Shown here piece by piece: positions 9,152-16,906 of a DNA stretch of 43,194 nucleotides. The notes under the pieces are model-generated. The model searched no databases, was not told where the DNA came from, and worked only from the letters and a program-made list of their open reading frames with translations. Source of the DNA: CAINVV01 sp031432175 (lineage in GTDB: Bacteria; Bacteroidota; Bacteroidia; Bacteroidales; Prolixibacteraceae); assembly GCA_964358545.1 (NCBI GenBank), contig CAYHQN010000020.1:1-43194 (forward strand), given 5' to 3'. The number at the start of each line of letters is the position of its first letter. The stretch's first letter is position 1. A program made the position numbers and the translations under genes.

Positions 9152-10366
9152 TTAGAAGGCCCCCAGCAACAGGTTGATATCGTTGTCAGGTAGCGAAAGC
9201 GTTTTGGCAATGTCCCTGTTGGTCAGTATTCCGTTCAGGAGGTAAACCCCTTCACAAAAACCCCTGTTACTTTTGATGTATTCTGTAACACCTCCAGATT
9301 GCCCGATCCCAAGTAAGATGGGGGTAAATATGTTGCTGGCTGCGATAGAGGCGGTACGTGCAACCTTCGACTCAAGGTTTGGAACGCAACAATGGATAAC
9401 ACCATGTTCCTTGTAGGTGGGATTTTTGAGCGTGGTAATCCTGGAAGTTTCAAAACATCCCCCCTGAATAATGTTGAGATCGATGATCACCGAATTCTCT
9501 TTCATTCCCTCCACCATATCCTCAGGTACAATCATGTTGGGAACCTCATTCATGGGCATGGCACCCAGAACGACTTCAGCCGTTTTTAGCGCCTTTCGAA
9601 GCGCTTTGGGATGAAAAACAGAGGTTGAAATATGTTGCCCCAGCCTGGCTTTCAGGTTCATCAGTTTGTAGATTGAATCATCAAAAACCCTTACCACAGC
9701 TCCAAGCGCCATGGCCGTTCTGGCTGCCTGTTCGGCAACGGTACCCGATCCAAGAATGACTACCTCTGAAGGTGCAACGCCAGTCACCTCACCAAGAATC
9801 ACACCTTTGCCATGGATGGAGCTAAGTAGTTCGCTGGCCAACACCATCGAGATATTTCCAATAATCTCACTGCTGATTTGCACCATAGGGGAGACGCCAT
9901 GTTCATCTTTCAGGTACTCGAATCCGATGGCAGTAACCTTCTTGCGCATCAGTTTGCGTACAAATTCAGCGGTCATCAGGGAGAGGTAGACAGGAGAGAA
10001 GAGCAACTGGTTGCCTTTCATCAAATCAGTCTCATCACTGGTATAGGGAGCCATTTTGAGAACGATATCACACTGGTAAATCTCGGCTGCACTCTGGCAG
10101 ATAACTGCCCCGGCTTCGGCATAAGCCCTGTCCGAATAATTGGCCTCTATTCCCGCACCTTGATGAATGAAAAGATTATGCCCTTGCGAAACCAGCACCT
10201 CCACCGACTGTGGTGTAAGAGGTACCCTGAATTCTACCACATTCCCTACATCCGGAATCCCAATGCTCAATTTGATATTTCGTTTCCCTGGCTTGTACAA
10301 CTCCTCCTTGGGAATAAGTTTCTCCTTGGTCCAAACAGAAACATTCTCTTCTTTGCGATGGTTCAT
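9152..10366 (-). CDS. ald: alanine dehydrogenase-like NAD-dependent dehydrogenase
   Basis: A 404-aa member of the alanine dehydrogenase / NAD(P) transhydrogenase alpha family, expected to interconvert alanine with pyruvate and ammonia. An N-terminal AlaDh_PNT domain (about 32-165) contains the substrate-site EFRVPLTP and VLKMAP segments, and the Rossmann part shows VVILGSGTVAEQAA at about residue 215. One oddity: where Bacillus Ald has the catalytic His in YLHLA, this protein has YLSLM, so that histidine appears to be Ser. A related oxidoreductase activity is therefore possible. The start is 11 nt after the tsaE stop, which indicates a tsaE-ald operon. Confidence 0.85.
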   Translation of the reverse strand: MNHRKEENVSVWTKEKLIPKEELYKPGKRNIKLSIGIPDVGNVVEFRVPLTPQSVEVLVSQGHNLFIHQGAGIEANYSDRAYAEAGAVICQSAAEIYQCDIVLKMAPYTSDETDLMKGNQLLFSPVYLSLMTAEFVRKLMRKKVTAIGFEYLKDEHGVSPMVQISSEIIGNISMVLASELLSSIHGKGVILGEVTGVAPSEVVILGSGTVAEQAARTAMALGAVVRVFDDSIYKLMNLKARLGQHISTSVFHPKALRKALKTAEVVLGAMPMNEVPNMIVPEDMVEGMKENSVIIDLNIIQGGCFETSRITTLKNPTYKEHGVIHCCVPNLESKVARTASIAASNIFTPILLGIGQSGGVTEYIKSNRGFCEGVYLLNGILTNRDIAKTLSLPDNDINLLLGAF

Positions 10367-10377
10367 TTCTTCTATTA

Positions 10378-10794
10378 TTAGGCTGCTTCAATTATTCTGG
10401 CTCCATTTACTGTCTCTAAGATAGAGATTTTAACTGTATTTATTGGAAGTAAAGGTTCAATTAATTCCGGCCATTCGATGAAACAATAATTATCGCTGAA
10501 AAAATACTCTTCGTAACCCAGGTCAAAGAGCTCCTCCAGACTTTTAATCCTGTAAAAGTCAAAATGATAAATTTCATTGGATTGTTCAGTCGCATAGACA
10601 TTTATTAATGCAAAAGTTGGAGAGGTAACGTAATCTACTACCTGCAATTTATCACAAAGGGCTTTGATAAATGTCGTTTTCCCCGAGCCCATCTTCCCGT
10701 AAAAAGCAAAGAGCCGATCTGCCGGATGAGCTTCGAGAAATTTTTCTGCAACATGGTCTATTTCACTCAACGAATTGATCTCTGCCTTAAACAT
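10378..10794 (-). CDS. tsaE: tRNA threonylcarbamoyladenosine biosynthesis ATPase TsaE
   Basis: A 138-aa P-loop ATPase that works with TsaB and TsaD to install t6A at position 37 of ANN-decoding tRNAs. The Walker A motif GKMGSGKTT lies at 33-41, the family motif HFDFYR at 77-82, and IEWPE at 106-110, all hallmarks of TsaE. Length is normal. It precedes the ald-like gene by 11 nt; no functional link between the two is known. A perfect inverted repeat lies upstream at 10821-10846, between this gene and the divergent gcvH. Confidence 0.95.
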   Translation of the reverse strand: MFKAEINSLSEIDHVAEKFLEAHPADRLFAFYGKMGSGKTTFIKALCDKLQVVDYVTSPTFALINVYATEQSNEIYHFDFYRIKSLEELFDLGYEEYFFSDNYCFIEWPELIEPLLPINTVKISILETVNGARIIEAA

Positions 10795-10820
10795 CTATTT
10801 GTTCCTCTTTTCTCCATCAA

Positions 10821-10846
10821 TTTTAATCAAATATTTTTGATTAAAA
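10821..10846. promoter_or_regulatory. 26-bp perfect inverted repeat between tsaE and gcvH
   Basis: Arms TTTTAATCAAA (10821-10831) and TTTGATTAAAA (10836-10846) are perfect reverse complements separated by 4 nt. It lies 27 bp upstream of tsaE and 57 bp upstream of gcvH, so it could be an operator for either divergent gene. No T-run of terminator type follows on a coding strand. Confidence 0.5.
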
Positions 10847-10872
10847 TCAGCTTCTGACAATCAATTTTATCT

Positions 10873-10880
10873 TAATTTTG
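10873..10880 (+). promoter_or_regulatory. candidate -7 box for gcvH
   Basis: TAATTTTG fits TAnnTTTG and would give a leader of about 15 nt before the ATG at 10903. The -33 region is poor (TTCTG instead of TTTG). Confidence 0.35.
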
Positions 10881-10902
10881 AAAAAAATACAAAACTATAA
10901 CC

Positions 10903-11283
10903 ATGAACATTCCATCAGCATTAAAATACACGAAAGAACATGAATGGATTCGTGTTGAAGGAGATGTCGCCTTCGTCGGGATTACCGACTTTGCCCAGGG
11001 CGAACTTGGAGACATCGTTTACCTCGAAATCGAAACATTCGGTGAATCTCTGGAAATCGAAGAAGTCTTTGGCACCATTGAGGCAGTAAAAACTGTTTCC
11101 GACCTGTTTATGCCCGCTTCAGGAAAAATTGTTGAGATCAATCCACTTCTGGAAGAGAACCCTGAACTGGTTAACACTGATCCTTACGGAAAAGGATGGC
11201 TGATCAAGGTCGAATTGAAAGATGCTTCTGAGGTGAACAAACTTCTCACTGCAGAACAGTACGGTGCGATGCTCGAGGCATAG
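10903..11283 (+). CDS. gcvH: glycine cleavage system H protein
   Basis: A 126-aa lipoyl carrier that shuttles the aminomethyl group between the P, T and L proteins of glycine cleavage. The lipoylation site is K63 in GTIEAVKTVSDL, and the N-terminal signature KYTKEHEWIR is intact. The length is exactly typical. None of the other gcv genes is in the window, so it is a stand-alone unit, bracketed by its own candidate promoter and a double-hairpin terminator. The leader is too short for a glycine riboswitch. Confidence 0.97.
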   Translation: MNIPSALKYTKEHEWIRVEGDVAFVGITDFAQGELGDIVYLEIETFGESLEIEEVFGTIEAVKTVSDLFMPASGKIVEINPLLEENPELVNTDPYGKGWLIKVELKDASEVNKLLTAEQYGAMLEA

Positions 11284-11298
11284 GTTGCTAAAATAAAA

Positions 11299-11360
11299 GG
11301 TCAGATTTTTTTGCATCTGACCCTGCTACAAATCCCGTCCTCAACGGGATTTGCTGTTTT
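11299..11360 (+). terminator. double-hairpin terminator after gcvH
   Basis: The first hairpin pairs GGTCAGAT (11299-11306) with ATCTGACC (11315-11322). The second pairs AAATCCCGT (11330-11338) with ACGGGATTT (11344-11352) across a 5-nt loop and is followed by GCTGTTTT. Both stems are perfect. Confidence 0.85.
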
Positions 11361-11413
11361 ATAAACTTTTAAGAATCCAGTCGAACCGACCTTCCAATTC
11401 TAAAAATTGCAGC

Positions 11414-11421
11414 TATATTTG
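11414..11421 (+). promoter_or_regulatory. candidate -7 box for the glycosidase cluster
   Basis: TATATTTG matches TAnnTTTG, 60 nt before the GH92 ATG at 11482 and downstream of the gcvH terminator, so it is well placed to start the 11.4-20.8 kb cluster. No clear -33 TTTG is present. Confidence 0.4.
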
Positions 11422-11481
11422 TTACCAATAGGATCTCTCAAAAGAACATTTAACCACACAAAAGAATTCAACTATTACAAC

Positions 11482-13764
11482 ATGAAACATTTTTGCTTTC
11501 TCCTCTTTCTGATGCTTTTAATTGGCTATGCATCAGCTCAAAAGACCAATACATCACTGGTTGATCTCGTTAATCCGCTGATGGGAAGCGACTCCAACTA
11601 CTCCTTGTCGAATGGCAATACCTATCCTGCCATCGCATTACCGTGGGGAATGAACTTCTGGACCCCGCAGACAGCCAAAATGGGTGATGGATGGATCTAT
11701 GCCTATGATGCAACCAAAATTCAGGGGATCAAACAGACCCACCAACCCAGTCCGTGGATCAACGATTATGGCCAGTTTTCGCTTTTTGCCACGACCAATC
11801 GTCTAATCCTTGACGGGGAGAAGCGTGCCAGCTTTTTTTCGCACAAATCTGAAACCGTCAAACCCTATTATTACAGCGTATATCTCGCTGATTACGATGT
11901 AACTGCCGAGATAACACCAACAGAACGGGCTTCTATTTTCCGTTTCAAATTTCCTGAAAACAAGAATTCATACCTGATCATTGATGCTTTCGACAAAGGG
12001 TCCTACATTAAAATCATCAAAGGGGCGAACAAGATAGTTGGCTATTCTACCAGAAACAGCGGTGGCGTGGCCCCTAATTTTAAAAACTATTTTGTGGTTC
12101 AGCTGGATAAACCTTTCGCCGATGGAGCAGTTTGGAGCGATACCTCCATTGTGAAAAACAGCATTGAATTACAAGCCAATCATGTAGGAGCCGCCTTGCG
12201 TTTCGAAACAAAAAAAGGAGAAGTGGTTCATGCCAGGGTAGCCTCCTCCTTTATCAGCCTTGAACAGGCCGAACTAAATCTGAAAGAGCTTGGAAATGAA
12301 TCTTTTGATCAGGTTTGTCAGAAGGGCAGGGCCATCTGGAACAAGGGACTCTCCTCTATTCTTGTAGAAGGAGGAACCAGCGACCAGCAAAAAACTTTTT
12401 ATTCCTGCCTCTACCGTACCATGCTTTTCCCACGGAAATTTTTCGAGATGGATGCTGCCGGAAAAGTTTTCCATTACAGTCCGTATGAAGGAAAAATCCT
12501 ACCGGGATATCTCTATACCGACAATGGATACTGGGATACTTTCAGGGCTGTGTTCCCGCTCTTCAATTTACTTCATCCATCTTTGAATGCACAGATACAA
12601 GAAGGCATGGTAAACACCTTCAACGAGAGTGGCTGGCTGCCCGAATGGGCCAGCCCCGGCCACCGAAATTGCATGGTCGGATCCAACTCTGCTTCCATTA
12701 TAGCGGATGCCTACCTGAAAGGGGCCCGTGGTTACGACATCAACAAGCTTTATGAGGCGGTACTAAAAAATAGCGAACACGAAGGCCCTTTGACATCTGT
12801 TGGCCGAAAAGGAGTTGATTATTACAACCGTTTGGGATACATTCCCTATGATGTAAAAATCAACGAAAGTGCAGCTCGTACCCTGGAATATGCATATGAC
12901 GACTGGACCATCCTGCAACTGGCAAAAGCCCTGAAAAGACCCCAACAAGAGATTGACCTTTTTGCCAAAAGATGTCAGAACTACCGGAACCTCTTTGACA
13001 AAGAGACCAAACTGATGCGTGGGAAAAACGAAGACGGTACCTTCCAGAAACCTTTTAACCCCTTCAAATGGGGCGATGCTTTTACCGAGGGCAACAGCTG
13101 GCACTATACCTGGTCGGTATTTCACGATATTCAGGGACTGGCCGACCTGATGGGTGGAAGAAAAGAGTTTGCGAAGATGCTGGATTCAGTATTTGTGGTT
13201 CCTCCCATTTTTGATGCTTCATATTACAGACAGGTGATCCACGAAATCAGGGAGATGCAGATTGCCAACATGGGCAATTATGCACATGGCAATCAACCTA
13301 TTCAACACATGATCTATCTTTACAATTATGCCGGTGAGCCCTGGAAAGCGCAATATTGGGTACGGGAGACCATGAACCGCATGTACAATCCGGCTCCCGA
13401 TGGTTACTGCGGTGATGAGGACAATGGACAGACATCGGCCTGGTACGTTTTCAGCGCTCTCGGATTTTATGCCGTTTGTCCCGGATCGGACCAGTACGTT
13501 CTGGGCGCTCCGCTGTTCAACAAAATGACTTTGACCCTCGAAAACGGGAAAACCATCGTCATAGAAGCTCCGGAAAACTCGGCGGAGAACAAGTACATTC
13601 AGGAAATGACCATCAATGGTAAACCTTATTCAAGGAACTGGCTCAGTCACAAGGAGCTAATGAAAGGGGCAACGTTGAATTTCAAGATGGGAGCAATGCC
13701 CAACAAAGCACGAGGTACCAAAGAAGAAGATTTTCCCTATTCATTCTCGACAGAGAAAAAATAA
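11482..13764 (+). CDS. GH92 family exo-alpha-mannosidase, exported
   Basis: A 760-aa enzyme from the ATG at 11482, chosen because a clean signal peptide starts there (MKHFCFLLFLMLLIGYASAQ) and the 25 upstream codons are not signal-like. GH92 enzymes are calcium-dependent exo-acting alpha-mannosidases acting on N-glycans and yeast mannan in the periplasm or at the surface. Family features include VNPLMGSDSN near the mature N-terminus, GYLYTDNGYWDTFR, MGNYAHGNQP with the following LYNYAG, and the GDEDNGQTSAWY motif that carries conserved acidic residues. Linkage specificity cannot be told. It begins a plus-strand run with two GH106-like enzymes 32 bp and 41 bp apart. Confidence 0.94.
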   Translation: MKHFCFLLFLMLLIGYASAQKTNTSLVDLVNPLMGSDSNYSLSNGNTYPAIALPWGMNFWTPQTAKMGDGWIYAYDATKIQGIKQTHQPSPWINDYGQFSLFATTNRLILDGEKRASFFSHKSETVKPYYYSVYLADYDVTAEITPTERASIFRFKFPENKNSYLIIDAFDKGSYIKIIKGANKIVGYSTRNSGGVAPNFKNYFVVQLDKPFADGAVWSDTSIVKNSIELQANHVGAALRFETKKGEVVHARVASSFISLEQAELNLKELGNESFDQVCQKGRAIWNKGLSSILVEGGTSDQQKTFYSCLYRTMLFPRKFFEMDAAGKVFHYSPYEGKILPGYLYTDNGYWDTFRAVFPLFNLLHPSLNAQIQEGMVNTFNESGWLPEWASPGHRNCMVGSNSASIIADAYLKGARGYDINKLYEAVLKNSEHEGPLTSVGRKGVDYYNRLGYIPYDVKINESAARTLEYAYDDWTILQLAKALKRPQQEIDLFAKRCQNYRNLFDKETKLMRGKNEDGTFQKPFNPFKWGDAFTEGNSWHYTWSVFHDIQGLADLMGGRKEFAKMLDSVFVVPPIFDASYYRQVIHEIREMQIANMGNYAHGNQPIQHMIYLYNYAGEPWKAQYWVRETMNRMYNPAPDGYCGDEDNGQTSAWYVFSALGFYAVCPGSDQYVLGAPLFNKMTLTLENGKTIVIEAPENSAENKYIQEMTINGKPYSRNWLSHKELMKGATLNFKMGAMPNKARGTKEEDFPYSFSTEKK

Positions 13765-13796
13765 CGTTAAACTTCATCTTCCTATTTGAGCTAGCC

Positions 13797-16700
13797 ATGA
13801 CAAATTTATTCCCCAAAAGAACAATTATTGTACTGATATTCATTTTATTGGTACATACTGGATGTTTCGCGGATGTTGATCTGCCAAATAGTAAGGAAGT
13901 TAAAAGAAGCACGCTTGTCCAGGGATTTGTGACACCACCTGATTCTACCCGTCCGGGAGTCTATTGGTACTTCATGGATGGCAATATCTCCCGAAAGGGA
14001 ATGACTGAAGATTTGGAATCGATGAAACAGGCCGGCATTGGAAGTGTCATCTTCCTGGAAGTCAATGTGGGTATTCCCAGGGGTCCGGTTACCTTTTTGA
14101 GCGATGAGTGGCAGGATCTTTTTAAACATGCCGTCAAGGAAGCCGAGCGGCTGGGAATATCGCTGACACTTGGTTCAGGCCCGGGATGGGCCGGAAGCGG
14201 AGGTCCGTGGGTAGGGCCGGAACAGTCCATGCGACACCTGGTTGCTTCAGATACGCTGGTCATGGGGCCTTTCCAATTCAATTCCAAACTGGCAATCCCA
14301 AAACCAAAAAAACCTTACTTTGGTTATGGCGCCCTAACCGACTCGCTGCGAAAGAAATGGGAAAATTACTACAAAGATGTTGCGCTCCTGGCTTTCCCTA
14401 CTCCTGAAAATGACGTTAAAATTCCTGATATAGAAGAGAAAGCGCTCTATTACCGTGCCCCTTACTCCTCTGTAAAAGGAGTGAAACCATTCCTGCCAAC
14501 ACCACTGGTTTATCCAGAAACACTACCGGGAACTTTCATTCCAAAAGAGAATACCCTGGATATTACCTCCTATCTCAAAGCCGATGGAACACTTACCTGG
14601 GATGTACCGGCGGGTAACTGGACGATCATGCGGCTGGGGCTACGGAACAACGGCGCTGTGACCCGTCCTGCGCCACAGCCCGGTCTTGGATTCGAATGTG
14701 ACAAGATGGATACTATCTCATTCAACCTTCATTACGAGGCATTTATGGGAAAATTGTTGCAGAAAGTCGGGCCAGGGAATCCTGCCTCCTCCGGTGGATG
14801 GAAAATGATTCACATCGATAGCTGGGAGATGGGGGCGCAAAACTGGAGTGCCAATTTTCGCAAAGAATTTAAGCACAGACGCAGATACGATCCCTTGCCT
14901 TACCTGCCTGCCTATTCCGGATCCATTGTAGGCTCCTGGGAAATCAGCGAAAGATTTTTGTGGGATATTCGTCAGACAGCACAAGAGCTGGTGGTGCTGA
15001 ACCATGCACAACACTTCAAAGTCCTGGGGAGGCGCAGCGGACTTCGGCTCTCCATCGAACCCTACGATATGAACCCGACTGCCGACCTCGAACTGGGAGC
15101 TGTGGCGGATGTTCCGATGTGCGAATTCTGGAGCAAAAACTACGGCTACAATACCTCCTTCAGTTGCATCGAAGCAGCCTCTATCGCCCATGTCCTGGGC
15201 AAACCTGTTGTTCAGGCTGAGGCCTTTACTGCCGAAAAACAGGAGGGATGGAAACTCTATCCGGGGGCCATCAAAGATCAGGGCGATTGGGCTTTCGCGA
15301 CAGGTATCAACAAATTTTTCTACCACACTTTTGCCCATCAGCCCCTCGATGATAAGCTCAAACCCGGCATGACCATGGGCCCATACGGCGTGCACTGGGA
15401 CCGCAACCAGACCTGGTGGTCAATGTCCAAGGCCTACCATACCTACATTGCCCGCTGTTCCTATCTTTTGCAGCAAGGGAAAAACGTGGCAGATATCCTC
15501 TATCTGACTCCGGAAGGTGCGCCGCAAGTCTTTCGTCCGCCGCTCTCTGCCCTGACAGGGAATGATACGCTGCCCGATCGGCGCGGGTACAATTTTGATG
15601 GCTGCTCGCCCGGCATGATTAAAAAAGCATCCGTGAAGGAGCACAAAATTATCTTTCCTGACGGAGGAAGTTACCGGCTTCTGGTATTGCCGCAAATTGA
15701 GACCATGACTCCTGAGTTGCTTAAAAAAATTGAATCGCTGGTTAGGGCCGGGGCAAATATTGTTGGAATTCCACCAAAAAAATCGCCGAGCCTGGTCAAC
15801 TATCCGGCTTGTGATGAAGCAGTTTCAAATACCGCGGCAAAGATGTGGAAAAGCCATAACCTACCGGGAAATCTGCAGGCTTATTCCTACGGATTGGGCA
15901 AAATTTTCAGCAGTAGCAGCTTCACGGTAGTGGACTCGACCAAACCCTATCCGGACTACGAACAAACTGCAGGGATTTTAAAGCAATTGAATGTAGTTGA
16001 GGATTTTAACTCGAATGGCCAGGTTAGGTATGCACACCGGACGATGCCGAACATGGAAATCTATTTTGTCTCCAACCGCTCAGGTGAAAAAATCAATTCG
16101 CAATGCAGCTTCAGGGTTTCAAACGGATCTCCCGAAATATGGGATCCACTGACAGGTGAAACCAGATTGCTGAAAAATTTCTCGCGTCAGGGGGAAGTCA
16201 CCAACATCCCGATCCAATTCGAGCCAAATCAAAGCTTTTTTGTACTATTCGATTCGGAAAAGCAGGAAATCCCTCCTATCAAACCTGCTGCAACAAACTT
16301 TCCTGAGCATAAAACGATTTTGACTTTGGATGGTCCCTGGAAACTAAATTTCAACGCCAATGCAGGCGGACCCGGAGAAATCCTTTTTGACAAGCTCGAA
16401 GATTGGACCAAACGGCCGGAATCCGGGATCAAATATTATTCAGGAACTGTCTCCTATCAAAAACCCTTCACCCTCACAAAATCGATGTTTGCACAAGCCA
16501 CACCTCTCTGGATCAATCTTGGAGAGGTGTTTAATCTGGCAGAAGTTAGCCTGAACGGCATTGATCTGGGAACGCTATGGACGGCACCCTGGAGCACCGA
16601 GATAACCAAAGCAGTCAAAGAAGGCGAAAATTTACTAGAGATCAAAGTTGTCAATCTTTGGCCCAACCGTTTGATCGGTGACGAGCAAATCCCTTCCGAT

Positions 16701-16865
16701 GGCATCGCCAACAGGAAGTGGCCTGATTGGCTGCTCGAAAACAAACCCCGTAATTCCGAAAGAATCACCTTCGCCACGTACAATTTTTACAAAAAAGATG
16801 CACCTTTGTTAAAGTCGGGACTCCTGGGGCCTGTTCGCATTTTGGCCGAAGAGTTGAGCCAATGA
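13797..16865 (+). CDS. GH106-like glycoside hydrolase (putative alpha-L-rhamnosidase)
   Basis: A 1022-aa exported enzyme. The N-terminus is a signal sequence ending in HTGCFAD; the cysteine could be a lipobox, but the -3 residue (His) is poor, so export by signal peptidase I is also possible. The catalytic part opens with RPGVYWYFMDGNISRKGMT and GPGWAGSGGPW, typical of GH106 alpha-L-rhamnosidases. Glutamates in IDSWEMGAQNW and VVQAEAFTA are in positions expected for catalytic acid and base. The C-terminal region (about 840-1015) is a GH2-like jelly-roll sugar-binding domain starting near TLDGPWKLNF. It follows the GH92 gene by 32 bp and precedes a paralogous large enzyme. Substrate is inferred from family only. 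Confidence 0.88.
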   Translation: MTNLFPKRTIIVLIFILLVHTGCFADVDLPNSKEVKRSTLVQGFVTPPDSTRPGVYWYFMDGNISRKGMTEDLESMKQAGIGSVIFLEVNVGIPRGPVTFLSDEWQDLFKHAVKEAERLGISLTLGSGPGWAGSGGPWVGPEQSMRHLVASDTLVMGPFQFNSKLAIPKPKKPYFGYGALTDSLRKKWENYYKDVALLAFPTPENDVKIPDIEEKALYYRAPYSSVKGVKPFLPTPLVYPETLPGTFIPKENTLDITSYLKADGTLTWDVPAGNWTIMRLGLRNNGAVTRPAPQPGLGFECDKMDTISFNLHYEAFMGKLLQKVGPGNPASSGGWKMIHIDSWEMGAQNWSANFRKEFKHRRRYDPLPYLPAYSGSIVGSWEISERFLWDIRQTAQELVVLNHAQHFKVLGRRSGLRLSIEPYDMNPTADLELGAVADVPMCEFWSKNYGYNTSFSCIEAASIAHVLGKPVVQAEAFTAEKQEGWKLYPGAIKDQGDWAFATGINKFFYHTFAHQPLDDKLKPGMTMGPYGVHWDRNQTWWSMSKAYHTYIARCSYLLQQGKNVADILYLTPEGAPQVFRPPLSALTGNDTLPDRRGYNFDGCSPGMIKKASVKEHKIIFPDGGSYRLLVLPQIETMTPELLKKIESLVRAGANIVGIPPKKSPSLVNYPACDEAVSNTAAKMWKSHNLPGNLQAYSYGLGKIFSSSSFTVVDSTKPYPDYEQTAGILKQLNVVEDFNSNGQVRYAHRTMPNMEIYFVSNRSGEKINSQCSFRVSNGSPEIWDPLTGETRLLKNFSRQGEVTNIPIQFEPNQSFFVLFDSEKQEIPPIKPAATNFPEHKTILTLDGPWKLNFNANAGGPGEILFDKLEDWTKRPESGIKYYSGTVSYQKPFTLTKSMFAQATPLWINLGEVFNLAEVSLNGIDLGTLWTAPWSTEITKAVKEGENLLEIKVVNLWPNRLIGDEQIPSDGIANRKWPDWLLENKPRNSERITFATYNFYKKDAPLLKSGLLGPVRILAEELSQ

Positions 16866-16906
16866 TAGAAAGACTGATTTCAGATAACAACTAACAAATA
16901 ACTACC

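Noticed and set aside
10881..10902. Glycine riboswitch upstream of gcvH
   Set aside because: The likely leader is about 15 nt, and no tandem aptamer-like sequence is present.
14718..15395. 225-codon minus-strand frame within the first GH106-like gene
   Set aside because: Shadow of conserved coding sequence, with no ribosome site or domain.
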